Assembly: GCF_004799285.1 (NCBI RefSeq)
Contig: NZ_SSND01000001.1
Coordinates: 1 to 64,000 of the forward strand
Direction of reading: 5' to 3'
Length of the DNA stretch: 64,000 nt
From: Aliigemmobacter aestuarii
Lineage (GTDB): Bacteria; Pseudomonadota; Alphaproteobacteria; Rhodobacterales; Rhodobacteraceae
Shown: positions 48,786-58,328 of the stretch, piece after piece
How positions within the stretch are numbered: the first letter of the stretch is position 1
Layout: every line of letters starts with the position of its first letter
Notes under the pieces: generated by a model
Databases searched by the model: none
Told to the model about the DNA's origin: nothing
What the model saw: only the letters and a program-made list of their open reading frames with translations
Program-made: the position numbers and the translations under genes

Positions 48786-51142
48786 CGGCGCTGGACCGCA
48801 AGATGATGCGCGAACTGGGGCGGCTCTGGCCGCAGGTTCTGGCCATCGCGCTGGTGATGGGCTGCGGGATCATGGTGCTGGTGGGCGCGCAGGCCACGCA
48901 GGCCACGCTCGAGGAAAGCCGCAGCGCCTATTACGACAGGCACCGCTTTGCCGATGTCTTTGCCGGGGCCACGCGCGCGCCCGCCTCGATCGTCGAGGCG
49001 GCCGAACAGATCGACGGCGTGGCCCGGGCCGAGGGCCGGATCGCCTTTCAGGCGGTTCTCGACATTGCCGGAATGGCCGAACCGGCGACGGCGCGCATCC
49101 TGTCGCTTTCCCCCGAGGGCCCGGCGCTGAACCTGCCGCTGGTGCGCCGGGGCCGGCTGCCCCTGCCCGACCGCGCGGCCGAGGTCGCGCTGAACGAACC
49201 TTTCGCCGAGGCGCATGGACTTGTTCCCGGCCGGACCTTCCGCGCGGTCCTGAACGGCCAGTTGCGTGAGCTTGAGGTGACGGGATGGGTTCTGAGCCCG
49301 GAATTCGTCTACACCATCGCGCCCGGGTCGATGATGCCCGATGACCGCCGCTTCGGCCTGATCTGGATGACCGAACCCGCCGCCGCCTCGGCCGCCGACA
49401 TGACGGGCGCGGTCAACGACCTGAGCCTGCGGCTGGCGCGGGGGGCGGACGAACGGGCGGTGATCGCGGCGCTCGACCGGCTTCTGGAGCCCTATGGCGG
49501 GACCGGCGCCCATGGCCGCGACCGGCAGATGTCGCACGCCTTCCTGGATGGCGAGATGCAGCAGCTTGGCGTGATGGCCGCCTACATGCCGCCGATCTTC
49601 CTGATCGTCGCGGGCTTTCTGGTGAACATGGTTCTGGGACGCCTGATCGCGCTGGAGCGGACGCAGATCGGGCTTCTAAAGGCGATCGGCTACAGCCGGG
49701 CCGAGATCGCCGCGCATTACCTCAAGCTGGCGCTGCTGATCGGCGTCATCAGCGTCGCGCTCGGATGGGGCTTCGGCTGGTGGATCGCCGACGCGATGAT
49801 CGGGCTTTACGGCGATTACTTCCGCTTTCCCTTCATCATCCGCGATTTCGGCAGCGGGGCGTTGGCGGTGTCCGCGCTTCTGGGGCTTGCGACGGTGCTT
49901 GTGGGGGCCGGGCGCGCGGTCTGGGCCTCAATGCGGTTGCCCCCGGCCGAGGCGATGCTTCCCCCCGCCCCGCCCCGCTTTGCGCAAAGCGCGACCGACC
50001 GGGTCCTGTCGCGGCTGGGGCTGCGGCAGACGACGATGATGATCTTCCGGTCGATCCTGCGCTGGCCGGGGCGCGCCGCCGTCACCGGGCTTGGGGTCGC
50101 GGCCTCGGTCGCGGTGCTGGTGATGTCCTATTTCATGTTCGATTCCGTCGACCGCCTGGCCGACAGCGTCTTTGCCCAGGCCAACCGCCAGCAGGTCACG
50201 CTGAGCCTGTCGCAGGCGAAGGGCGAGGCGGCCCTCATGGATGCGCTCGCCCTGCCCGGCGTGCACCGCGCCGAGGGCGGCTTTGGCATGCCCGTGCGCC
50301 TGATCCACGGCCACCGTTCGCGGCTGACGGCATTGCAGGCGCATTTCGAGGGCGCGGAACTGGCGCGGCTGATCGACGACGAAGGCCGCGTCGTGCCGCT
50401 GCCCGATCGCGGGCTGGTCCTGCCCGAGATGCTGGCCCGCGCGCTGGACCTGCGCCGGGGCGACCTGCTTCGGGTCGAGATGCTTGCCCCCCCGCGCGAG
50501 GTGCTGACCCTGCCGGTGACGGCGATCATCGCGCAGGGCATGGGGCAAGAGGCCCATATCGCGGCACCGGCGCTGTTCCGGGCGATGCAGGTGGCGCCGC
50601 AGGTGAACATGATCCACCTTGCCGTCGATCCGCAGGCGATGGCGCGCCTGAACGCCACGATCAAGGAAACCCCGGCCGTTGCGGGTCTTGCCGACTGGTC
50701 CGAGGTGCGCCGCCAGTTCGACGCCACACTCAGCGAGAACCTTCTGACGATGGTGGCGATCTACACGCTGATCGGGGTGCTGATCGCGATCGGCGTCGTC
50801 TATAACGCCGCGCGCATCCAGCTTTCGGAACGCCGCCACGAACTGGCGACGCTCCGTGTTCTGGGCTTCACCAGGGCCGAGGTCGCCTTCGTACTGGTGG
50901 GCGAGATGATGCTGCTGACGCTGCTGGCGATCCCGCTTGGCTGGATTGCGGGCCACGGCCTTGCCAGGGGGCTGGTGGGGGCGATGTCGACCGATCTGAT
51001 CCAGATCCCCTTCCTTGTCACAAGACGCACCTATGCGCTGGCGGCAATGGCGGTGTTTCTGGCCGCGCTCGGGTCAGTTATGGTGGTCCGGCGACGGCTG
51101 GACCAAATGGAAATGACGACCGCGCTGAAGGCGCGGGAATAG
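48782..51142 (+). CDS. FtsX-fold ABC transporter permease
   Basis: A 786-aa permease starting at GTG 48782 in a 4-bp overlap. It has an N-terminal helix, a periplasmic domain, three helices around residues 265-375, a fourth near 440-455, a second periplasmic domain and three C-terminal helices, i.e. two FtsX repeats ([17 protein letters not shown] and [16 protein letters not shown] mark the equivalent loops). This is the large ABC3 type (8 helices), which mechanically moves periplasmic substrates. With an adaptor encoded next, it probably forms an export or membrane-stress machine. Confidence 0.88.
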   Translation: MTALDRKMMRELGRLWPQVLAIALVMGCGIMVLVGAQATQATLEESRSAYYDRHRFADVFAGATRAPASIVEAAEQIDGVARAEGRIAFQAVLDIAGMAEPATARILSLSPEGPALNLPLVRRGRLPLPDRAAEVALNEPFAEAHGLVPGRTFRAVLNGQLRELEVTGWVLSPEFVYTIAPGSMMPDDRRFGLIWMTEPAAASAADMTGAVNDLSLRLARGADERAVIAALDRLLEPYGGTGAHGRDRQMSHAFLDGEMQQLGVMAAYMPPIFLIVAGFLVNMVLGRLIALERTQIGLLKAIGYSRAEIAAHYLKLALLIGVISVALGWGFGWWIADAMIGLYGDYFRFPFIIRDFGSGALAVSALLGLATVLVGAGRAVWASMRLPPAEAMLPPAPPRFAQSATDRVLSRLGLRQTTMMIFRSILRWPGRAAVTGLGVAASVAVLVMSYFMFDSVDRLADSVFAQANRQQVTLSLSQAKGEAALMDALALPGVHRAEGGFGMPVRLIHGHRSRLTALQAHFEGAELARLIDDEGRVVPLPDRGLVLPEMLARALDLRRGDLLRVEMLAPPREVLTLPVTAIIAQGMGQEAHIAAPALFRAMQVAPQVNMIHLAVDPQAMARLNATIKETPAVAGLADWSEVRRQFDATLSENLLTMVAIYTLIGVLIAIGVVYNAARIQLSERRHELATLRVLGFTRAEVAFVLVGEMMLLTLLAIPLGWIAGHGLARGLVGAMSTDLIQIPFLVTRRTYALAAMAVFLAALGSVMVVRRRLDQMEMTTALKARE

Positions 51143-51151
51143 GAGGGTCGG

Positions 51152-52363
51152 ATGTCGGCATTGCGCAGGGCCGGAATGGCAACGGCGGCTGCGGGCCTTC
51201 TTGGCACGCTGGTCTGGGCGCTCTGGCCGCAGCCGGTGCAGGTGGATCTTGCACAGGCCGAACGCGGACCGATGCAGGGGGTGCTTGCCGCGCAGGGCGT
51301 GACGCGGGTGCGCGAACCCTACGCGATCACCGCGCCGATCACCGGCACGCTTGCCCGGTCGCCGGTCGAGGTGGGTGATCCCGTCATCGCGGGCGAAACC
51401 GTTGTGGCCGAGATCCGCCCCCCCGACCCCGCCTTCATGGACGCCCGCAGCCGCGCCCAGGCCGAAGCCGCCGTTGCCGAGGCCGAAGCCGCCGTCGCCC
51501 TGGCCGACACGAACCGCCGCCAGGCGGAAACCGCGCTGGCCCATGCGACGCAGGAATACGAACGCGGCAAGGCGCTGGCGGCGCGCGGCACCATCCCGCA
51601 AAGCATGCTCGATGACCTTGCGGCGCGGTTCGAAACCGCGGGCCAGACGCTGGCCGCCGCGCAATCGCAGCTTGACCTGAACCGCGCGGCGCTTCTGCGG
51701 GCGCAGGCGCAACTGCTGGGCCCCGGAGGCACCACGATCCCCTTTGCCGATGGCGCGGAATGTTGCCTGCGCATCCTTGCCCCGCAGGGCGGCATCGTGC
51801 TGGAGGTCGCCGACGAAAGCGCGCGGCTTGTGCAGGCCGGGGCACCGTTGCTGACGCTCGGCGACCTCGACGACATGGAGATCGAGCTGGATCTTCTGTC
51901 CACCGATGCCGTGCAGGTGCCGCCGGGCGCGCGGGCCGAAATCGACCGCTGGGGCGGCGAGGGCATCCTTGAGGCGCGGCTGCGGCGGATCGACCCGGCC
52001 GCCTTCACCCGCATCTCGGCGCTCGGAATCGAGGAACAGCGGGTCCGGCTGTGGCTTGATCTTCTGACCCCGCCCGAGGCGCGTCCCGGCCTTGGCGAAG
52101 GCTTCCGCGTGCATGTGCGCCTGATCGTCTGGGAGGCGGAAAACCTGCTTCAGGTCCCGCAGGCCGCGCTGTTCCGGCAGGGGGATGGCTGGGCCGCCTT
52201 CGTCCGCCGCGACGGGCGGGCAAGCCTGACCCCCGTCACCGTGGGCCGCCAGTCCGAAGGCTGGGCCGAGATCGTCGAGGGGCTGGCCGAAGGGGACGAG
52301 GTGGTAATCTACCCGGCCAGCACCCTGACCGACGGGGCCACCATCACCGAACGACAGGGGTGA
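51152..52363 (+). CDS. HlyD/MacA-type periplasmic adaptor protein
   Basis: A 403-aa membrane-fusion protein. A single N-terminal helix (about 6-25) anchors it. A barrel/lipoyl region (EPYAITAPITGTL), a coiled-coil hairpin (about 95-180, Ala-rich repeats such as EAAVAEAEAAVALADTN), the second lipoyl half and a beta-barrel/membrane-proximal domain follow. There is no outer-membrane channel gene nearby. AGGAGG precedes ATG 51152, 9 bp after the permease gene. Together with the ATPase and permease it forms a three-gene operon. Confidence 0.9.
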   Translation: MSALRRAGMATAAAGLLGTLVWALWPQPVQVDLAQAERGPMQGVLAAQGVTRVREPYAITAPITGTLARSPVEVGDPVIAGETVVAEIRPPDPAFMDARSRAQAEAAVAEAEAAVALADTNRRQAETALAHATQEYERGKALAARGTIPQSMLDDLAARFETAGQTLAAAQSQLDLNRAALLRAQAQLLGPGGTTIPFADGAECCLRILAPQGGIVLEVADESARLVQAGAPLLTLGDLDDMEIELDLLSTDAVQVPPGARAEIDRWGGEGILEARLRRIDPAAFTRISALGIEEQRVRLWLDLLTPPEARPGLGEGFRVHVRLIVWEAENLLQVPQAALFRQGDGWAAFVRRDGRASLTPVTVGRQSEGWAEIVEGLAEGDEVVIYPASTLTDGATITERQG

Positions 52364-52419
52364 AGCCCACGAAACCGCGTGAGAACTTCCCCGCAACCCA
52401 TTGTCTTTCATGGATTAGA

Positions 52420-52495
<76 letters not shown>

Positions 52496-52573
52496 CTCGC
52501 CGCTGATTACCGCAGGCTTGGCCGCACCGCAAGGCTTGCGCACCCGCCTGCGGCCCCCCTTTGGCCTGGCCGG

Positions 52574-53386
52574 TCAGGCGCCGGGATTGTCGCGGCGGAA
52601 GATCCAGTCATGGTCGGGATCGTTCTGGAACCGCCACTTGCGCAGGGGTCCCGCCATGACGTTCAGGTAATACATGTCATAGCCATATGGCGCGCCACAG
52701 GGGTGATGGCCCTTCGGAACCAGAACCACATCGTGGTTCTTCACGGTCATCGTTTCATCGAGGCTGCCATCCTCGGTATAGACCCGCTGGATGCCGAAGC
52801 CCTGTGCCGGGTTCAGGCGGTGGTAATAGCTTTCCTCCAGATAGGTCATCCGGGGAAAATCATCTTCGTCGTGCCGGTGGCTGGGATAGGACGACCAGTT
52901 GCCGTTCGGGGTAAAGACCTCGGTCACCAGAAGGCTGTCGGCGACCTCGCGCGCCTCCATGGCGATGTTGTTGATATGGCGCGTGTTTGCGCCCTGCCCG
53001 CGCGGGGTAAGTTCGATCCCCTCGGGGCCAAGGCGGCGCGCGGGATGGCCGCCCTTTCCGGGCGCGGAACAGACCGCCAGCGTGCAATCGGTGGTGGCCA
53101 CCGCCTGCCAGTCCTGCCCGTTCGGGACATAGAGGCAATGCGGCGGGGTGCGTTCGAACACGTCCATCCGGTCGCCCATCTCACCCCAGTCCTGCCCGGC
53201 AGCGGTGACATGGGCCTTGCCCTCGACCAGGACAAGGATCACCTCGCGGTCGCCGGTCGGCTCGGCGGCCGCCTCGCCCGGTTTCAGCCGGTAAAGGCCA
53301 AAGCCAACATAGCCCCACCCGGCCGTTTCGGGCGTGATGTCATGGACCTTGCCGTGATCGGCCACGGGGCGGCGCAGAAGCGTCAT
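52574..53386 (-). CDS. iolB: 5-deoxy-glucuronate isomerase
   Basis: A 270-aa bicupin that turns 5-deoxy-D-glucuronate into 5-dehydro-2-deoxy-D-gluconate in myo-inositol breakdown. Family motifs are TPNGNWSSYPSHRHDEDDFP, EESYYHRLNPAQGFGIQRVY and PKGHHPCGAPYGYDMYYLNV, which supply the metal-binding His/Glu set. Length is normal. It is the last gene of the operon; its ATG overlaps the stop of the 57-codon gene as ATGA. No strong terminator was seen in the 78 bp before tRNA-Val. Confidence 0.95.
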   Translation of the reverse strand: MTLLRRPVADHGKVHDITPETAGWGYVGFGLYRLKPGEAAAEPTGDREVILVLVEGKAHVTAAGQDWGEMGDRMDVFERTPPHCLYVPNGQDWQAVATTDCTLAVCSAPGKGGHPARRLGPEGIELTPRGQGANTRHINNIAMEAREVADSLLVTEVFTPNGNWSSYPSHRHDEDDFPRMTYLEESYYHRLNPAQGFGIQRVYTEDGSLDETMTVKNHDVVLVPKGHHPCGAPYGYDMYYLNVMAGPLRKWRFQNDPDHDWIFRRDNPGA

Positions 53387-53556
53387 GTGTCATCTCCGGG
53401 CGGGCGCATGAACAGGGCGTTGAACACCCAGCCCAGGACACCCGTGAAAATGGCCCCGAAGAGGACGGAGCCGTTGGCGAAGGACAGGGCCGCCGCGGCG
53501 ATCGCAAGCGCGACGACCAGAAGGCGGATGGCAAGGGGCCAGTCGGGATTCAGCAT
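53383..53556 (-). CDS. 57-aa membrane protein in the iol operon
   Basis: A short ORF starting at ATG 53556 and ending in TGA that overlaps the iolB ATG (ATGA). It codes for a hydrophobic protein: IRLLVVALAIAAAALSFANG is one helix and SVLFGAIFTGVLGWVFNAL a second, with short polar ends (MLNPDWPLA; RPPGDDT). It fills the gap between iolE and iolB almost exactly, and codon use is ordinary. I do not recognise the family; a small partner of an inositol transporter is one possibility, purely inferred. Confidence 0.7.
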   Translation of the reverse strand: MLNPDWPLAIRLLVVALAIAAAALSFANGSVLFGAIFTGVLGWVFNALFMRPPGDDT

Positions 53557-53580
53557 GACGGGCCGATCCTGCCGCAGTCG

Positions 53581-54483
53581 TCACGCCGTGCCAAGCCCCG
53601 CCTCGCGCGCAAGACGCTTCAGCGTGGCCAGACCCAGCGTCTGATACAGAAGCGGGTTGCGCACCTTGGGGTCCTGTTCGGCCTCGATCACGATCCAGCC
53701 GTCATATCCCGCGCCCGCAAGGATCTTCAGCAGCGGCCCGAAGTCGACCGCGCCTTCCTGGTCGCCCGGCACGGTGAAGGCGCCGGCCACCACACCCTGC
53801 AGGAAGGAAAGCCCTTCCGCACGCACCCTGGCGACGACATCGGGACGGATGTTCTTGGCATGGAAATGCCGGACCCGCGCGACATGCCGGGTCAGCACCG
53901 CCACCGGATCGCCGCCCCCGAAGGCGCAATGCCCCGCATCGAACAGAAGATGCGTATGCGGGCCGGTGTTCGCCATCAGCGCGTCGATCTCTTCGGGGCT
54001 TTCGATGATCGTGCCCATGTGGTGGTGATAGACCAGCGTCAGCCCTTCGGATGCGATATGGGCCGAAAACGCCTCAAGCCTTTCGCAGAAGGCCGTCATT
54101 TCCGCCGGCGACAGTCGCGGCCGGTCGTTCACGGGCCGCGCCGGATCGCCGTGGATGGCGTTCGACGTTTCGCAGGCGATGAAGACCGTGCAGCCGTTGT
54201 GCTTCAGCTTCGCCAGATGGTGCCGGCAGGCAGCGATTTCTTCTTCGACCGACCGGATCAGAAGGTTCGTCGAATACCATCCACCAATGAACTTCAACCC
54301 GTAAGAGCCCAACAAGGAACGCAATTCCTCGGGGTCGTCCGGCCAGCGATGGCCATTCTCGATCCCGTCAAAGCCGATCTGCCGCCCGGCCTCGTCGAGG
54401 ATGCGGGCGGTGGGGATATCGGCGCCGATGGTCTGGTCGTCGTCATTGGCCCAAGCGATGGGGTTGGTGCCGAAAAGGATCAT
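53581..54483 (-). CDS. iolE: 2-keto-myo-inositol dehydratase
   Basis: A 300-aa TIM-barrel protein of the AP-endonuclease-2/sugar isomerase family. It dehydrates scyllo-inosose (2-keto-myo-inositol) to the trihydroxycyclohexadione that IolD cleaves. IolE hallmarks are the N-terminus FGTNPIAWANDD, ADIPTARILDEAGRQIGFDGIENGHR split by strands, YHHHMGTIIESPEE, LLFDAGHCAFGGG and IEAEQDPKVRNPL. It lies 14 bp after iolD and 24 bp before the 57-aa gene. Confidence 0.95.
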   Translation of the reverse strand: MILFGTNPIAWANDDDQTIGADIPTARILDEAGRQIGFDGIENGHRWPDDPEELRSLLGSYGLKFIGGWYSTNLLIRSVEEEIAACRHHLAKLKHNGCTVFIACETSNAIHGDPARPVNDRPRLSPAEMTAFCERLEAFSAHIASEGLTLVYHHHMGTIIESPEEIDALMANTGPHTHLLFDAGHCAFGGGDPVAVLTRHVARVRHFHAKNIRPDVVARVRAEGLSFLQGVVAGAFTVPGDQEGAVDFGPLLKILAGAGYDGWIVIEAEQDPKVRNPLLYQTLGLATLKRLAREAGLGTA

Positions 54484-54497
54484 GTATCACCTTATGT

Positions 54498-56330
54498 TCA
54501 GTGTCCAAGCCATTGGCTGGACGTTTTTTCTTCATATTTTTCGCGCGCCGCGGCAACTTCCTTGCGCGCGCTGACCTCGGGCACCGCCACATCCCACCAG
54601 TGGCCCCCGTGCGGGGTCGAGGGATAGGGATCGGTGTCGATCACGATCACATAGGGGCCATCGACCCCGGCGCGGCGGGCAAGCGCGGCCTCAAGCTCGG
54701 CCACGCTGGCGACCTTCACCGCCTCGGCCCCCATCGCGGCGGCATGGGCGGCAAAATCGATCCGCGGCTGACGGGCGACGCGGGCATGGGCGTAGAGGTT
54801 GTTGAACTCGGCCCCGCCGGTGCCCATCTGCAGGCGGTTGATGCAGCCGTAGCCACGGTTGTCGGTGATGACGACGGTGAAGCGAACGCCCAGCATGGCG
54901 GCAGTCGCCATTTCGCTGTTCATCATCATGTAGCTGCCGTCGCCCACCATGCAGATCACATCGCGGTCGGTCTCGGCCATCTTGATCCCCATGGCGCCCG
55001 CAATTTCGTATCCCATGCAGGAATAGCCGTATTCCATGTGATAGGACATCGGGCGCGTGGCCTTCCACAGCTTGTGCAACTCGCCCGGCATGGTGCCGGC
55101 CGCGCACATCACCACCGTGTCGGGGCCCGCGGCACGCTGCACCGCGCCGATCACCTGCTGGTCGGTGGCCAGCGCGTTGCCCTCGCCCGGTGCGGCACAC
55201 AGCGGGTCAACGGCGGCGAACCAATCCGCCTTGAGCCGCGGATCGGGTTCGACAAAGCGCTGCGCGCCAAGCGCCTGACCAAGCGCCTGAAGCCCCACCA
55301 TCGCATCGGCACAGAGCGGCACCGCCCCGTGCTTCACCGCATCATAGGCGTTGACGTTCAGGCTGATCAGACGGCGGGCGGGGTTCTTGAACAGCGCCCA
55401 GCTTCCGGTGGTGAAATCCTGAAACCGCGTGCCGACCCCCAGGATCACGTCCGCCGTCTCGCAGAGCGCGTTGGCGCTGGATGCCCCCGTCACCCCGACC
55501 GGACCCAGGTTCAGCGGATGGTCCCACGGCAAGGCGGACTTGCCCGCCTGGGTTTCCACGACAGCAATCCCGTGGCGTTCGGCAAATTCGCGCAGCGCAT
55601 CGGTGGCAAAGGCGTAATGCACCCCGCCGCCCGCCACGATGACCGGCTGGCGCGCCGTGCGCAGAAGCCCCGCGACCGCATCCAGTTCGACCGGATCGGG
55701 CTGCACCCGCCGCAGACGCCAGACCCGTTCGGCAAAGAAGGCCTCGGGCCAGTCGAAGGCTTCGGCCTGCACATCCTGGCAGAAGGCCAGTGTCACCGGG
55801 CCGCAATCGGCCGGATCGGTCATCACCCGCAGGGCGCGCGGCAGTGCGGTCAGCAACTGTTCGGGCCGCGTGATCCGGTCGAAATAGCGGCTGACGGGGC
55901 GGAAGCAGTCATTCGCGCTGACGGTCCCGTCGGCGAAATCCTCGATCTGTTGCAGCACCGGATCGGGGCCACGGTTGGCGAAGACATCACCGGGGATGAA
56001 CAGGACCGGCAGGCGGTTCACATGCGCCAGCGCCGCCGCCGTCACCATGTTCGTGGCGCCCGGCCCGATCGACGAGGTCACCGCCATCGCGCGGGCGCGG
56101 CCAAGCTGCTTGGCATAGGCGATGGCGGCATGGGCCATCGACTGTTCGTTCTGCCCCCGGAAGGTGGGAAAGGCATCGCCCGCAGCCTGAAGCGCCTCGC
56201 CCAGGCCCGCCACGTTGCCGTGGCCAAAGATCGCCCAGCATCCGGCAAGAAACGTCTCGCCGGTTTCGGTCTTCTGCGCGGCCAGCCAGCGCACCATCGC
56301 CTGGGCTGCGGTCAATCGGATCGTGGTCAT
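54498..56330 (-). CDS. iolD: 3D-(3,5/4)-trihydroxycyclohexane-1,2-dione hydrolase
   Basis: A 610-aa thiamine-diphosphate enzyme that opens the inositol ring. The N-terminal Glu that activates ThDP is in FRGQNEQSMAHAAIAYAKQ, and the ThDP/Mg motif is GDGSYMMMNSEMATAAMLG in the C-terminal domain, ending in the usual NN-type loop. Length is normal for IolD. ATG 56330 overlaps the iolC stop codon as ATGA, so translation is coupled; 14 bp separate it from iolE. Confidence 0.95.
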   Translation of the reverse strand: MTTIRLTAAQAMVRWLAAQKTETGETFLAGCWAIFGHGNVAGLGEALQAAGDAFPTFRGQNEQSMAHAAIAYAKQLGRARAMAVTSSIGPGATNMVTAAALAHVNRLPVLFIPGDVFANRGPDPVLQQIEDFADGTVSANDCFRPVSRYFDRITRPEQLLTALPRALRVMTDPADCGPVTLAFCQDVQAEAFDWPEAFFAERVWRLRRVQPDPVELDAVAGLLRTARQPVIVAGGGVHYAFATDALREFAERHGIAVVETQAGKSALPWDHPLNLGPVGVTGASSANALCETADVILGVGTRFQDFTTGSWALFKNPARRLISLNVNAYDAVKHGAVPLCADAMVGLQALGQALGAQRFVEPDPRLKADWFAAVDPLCAAPGEGNALATDQQVIGAVQRAAGPDTVVMCAAGTMPGELHKLWKATRPMSYHMEYGYSCMGYEIAGAMGIKMAETDRDVICMVGDGSYMMMNSEMATAAMLGVRFTVVITDNRGYGCINRLQMGTGGAEFNNLYAHARVARQPRIDFAAHAAAMGAEAVKVASVAELEAALARRAGVDGPYVIVIDTDPYPSTPHGGHWWDVAVPEVSARKEVAAAREKYEEKTSSQWLGH

Positions 56331-58234
56331 GCGGCAAGTCCTTTCCGGGATCGCGCCATGTCCCAGACGCGACACATCCTTTCATAGTTGGCGGCCATCA
56401 TGGCGACCGCCTCGGCATCGTCCAGATCGCCCCTGAGCCAGCCGCGCGCGGCCTCGCCAAAGATGGTGCGCCCGATGGCGAACCCCTTGACCAGCGGATG
56501 CGCCGCCGCCCGTTCCAGCGAGGCGACCAGCGCCTCTTCCGGCGCGTCGAGCCCAAGGACGACCACGCCGCGCGTGTGCGGATCGTTCCTGAGGATCGCG
56601 GCGCAAGCTTCGGCATAGGCGGCATCGGTGGCGAAGGGTTCCAGTTTCCACCAGTCGGGGAAGACGCCCAGATCATAGAACCGCTGGATCACGCGGGCGG
56701 TGGTGTCATCCCCGACCGGGCCGACCTTCGAGGGGATGACCTCAAGCAGGAATTCCAGACGGTTGCGCCGCGCAGCGTGGAACAGCCGCGTGACGATCGC
56801 CTCCTGTTCGGCCTTCATCTCGGCGCTGTCGTCGGGGTGGTAGAAGCACAGCACCTTGACGACATGCCCCAGCGGCCATTCGGACAGCCCGCCGAAATCG
56901 GGGCCGATTTCGGGTTCCAGCGTCAGCGGGCGCGAACCCGGCCATTCCACCGGCCGCCCGACCCAGAGCCCGGTGCCCGCCGCGCGGTGCAGCGCCGCGC
57001 GTCCCAATCTGCTGTCGCACAGGATGCCGTGGCCCGGCCTTCCGCCCGCCACCCGCAGGGCCGCGTCAAGGCACAGGCCCTTGAAGGCGCCGATCCGGTC
57101 GGGCGTGGCGCCCTCCATCGCCTCAAGCTGCATCCGGTGATCGAAGGCGAAGACCCGCATCGTGGACCAGTCGCCATGACGGTTCGTGGACCAGTGGATC
57201 TGTTCCAGTTCCGCATCCTTGCGCAGCGCGGGCGTCATCACGCCGCGACGCAGGAAAAACTGCAACTCTTCCCAGCTGGGATAGGCGGGGGTGCAGCCGT
57301 GACGGGATACCGCGAAGGCCCCGCAGGCATTGGCATAGGTCAGCGCGACCGGCCAGGGTTCACCGTCGAGCCAGCCCTTCAGCAGCCCCGACATGAACCC
57401 GTCGCCCGCGCCAAGCACGTTGAAGACCTCGATCGGGAAGCCGGGGCCGGACTGGCCTTCGTCCAGCGTGTCGGGAATGTCGCCGGCAAAGGCCACCGCC
57501 CCCATCGGCCCGCGCTTGCAGACCAGCGTCGCGCCGCTGACGGCACGGACCGCGCGCAGGGCGGCGATGGTGTCGGTCGAGCCGCCGGCGATGTGGAATT
57601 CCTCTTCGGTGCCGACGATCAGATCGAACAGGTGCAGCGTGGATTGCAGCTTGGCGGTGACGGCGGCGCTTGCGATGAATCGGTTCTCGCCGTCGCCGTG
57701 GCCGGACAGCCCCCAGAGATTCGGCCGGTAATCGATGTCGAGCGCGGTCTGAAGCCCGTGCTTGCGCGCTAGGTCCAGCGCCTTCAGGACCGCCGCCTCG
57801 GTCCGGGGATGCGACAGGTGGGTGCCGGTCGCCACGACGGCGCGCGCCTCGGCGATGAAACCCTCGTCGATGTCCTCCTCGCACAGCGCCATGTCGGCGC
57901 AGTTCTCGCGGTAGAAGATCAGCGGAAACTGCTTGTCGTCGCGAATCCCCAGCAGGACCAGCGCCGTCAGCCGCTCGGGATCGGTCTTGACGCCGCGCAC
58001 GTCCACGCCCTCGCGCGCCAGTTCCTCGCGGATGAAGCGGCCCATGTGTTCGTCGCCGACGCGGGTAATCAACGCCGATCTCAGGCCAAGCCGCGCGGTG
58101 CCTGCTGCCATGTTGGTCGGGCTGCCGCCAATGTACTTCTGGAACGATCCCATATCCTCCAGCCGCCCGCCGACCTGCGCGCCATAAAGGTCCACCGACG
58201 AACGGCCGATCGTGATGACATCAAGCGATTTCAT
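56327..58234 (-). CDS. iolC: bifunctional 5-dehydro-2-deoxygluconokinase / aldolase-like protein
   Basis: A 635-aa fusion. The first ~330 residues are a PfkB-family sugar kinase: IGRSSVDLYGAQVGGRLED at the start, and NVLGAGDGFMSGLLKG with the catalytic Asp. It phosphorylates 5-dehydro-2-deoxy-D-gluconate. Residues ~340-635 form a DUF2090 TIM-barrel domain that is annotated as 6-phospho-5-dehydro-2-deoxygluconate aldolase (IolJ-like) in relatives. No separate iolJ is present in this cluster, fitting a fused aldolase. ATG 58234 follows the RpiR-type operator region. Confidence 0.94.
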   Translation of the reverse strand: MKSLDVITIGRSSVDLYGAQVGGRLEDMGSFQKYIGGSPTNMAAGTARLGLRSALITRVGDEHMGRFIREELAREGVDVRGVKTDPERLTALVLLGIRDDKQFPLIFYRENCADMALCEEDIDEGFIAEARAVVATGTHLSHPRTEAAVLKALDLARKHGLQTALDIDYRPNLWGLSGHGDGENRFIASAAVTAKLQSTLHLFDLIVGTEEEFHIAGGSTDTIAALRAVRAVSGATLVCKRGPMGAVAFAGDIPDTLDEGQSGPGFPIEVFNVLGAGDGFMSGLLKGWLDGEPWPVALTYANACGAFAVSRHGCTPAYPSWEELQFFLRRGVMTPALRKDAELEQIHWSTNRHGDWSTMRVFAFDHRMQLEAMEGATPDRIGAFKGLCLDAALRVAGGRPGHGILCDSRLGRAALHRAAGTGLWVGRPVEWPGSRPLTLEPEIGPDFGGLSEWPLGHVVKVLCFYHPDDSAEMKAEQEAIVTRLFHAARRNRLEFLLEVIPSKVGPVGDDTTARVIQRFYDLGVFPDWWKLEPFATDAAYAEACAAILRNDPHTRGVVVLGLDAPEEALVASLERAAAHPLVKGFAIGRTIFGEAARGWLRGDLDDAEAVAMMAANYERMCRVWDMARSRKGLAA

Positions 58235-58285
58235 GCAGCCTCCCCTTCGCCCCGGACAGGACCGCGAAGGTCGCCCCGGAGATTT

Positions 58286-58301
58286 TGGAATTTTTATTCC
58301 A
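58286..58301 (-). promoter_or_regulatory. RpiR/IolR-type operator upstream of iolC
   Basis: TGGAAT-TTTT-ATTCCA is a perfect 16-bp palindrome matching the GGAA-N6-TTCC pattern of alphaproteobacterial IolR. It lies 52 bp upstream of the iolC start and just after the regulator gene. Confidence 0.75.
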
Positions 58302-58328
58302 TTTTCGGGCGACAGGAAAGCGTTTTCG

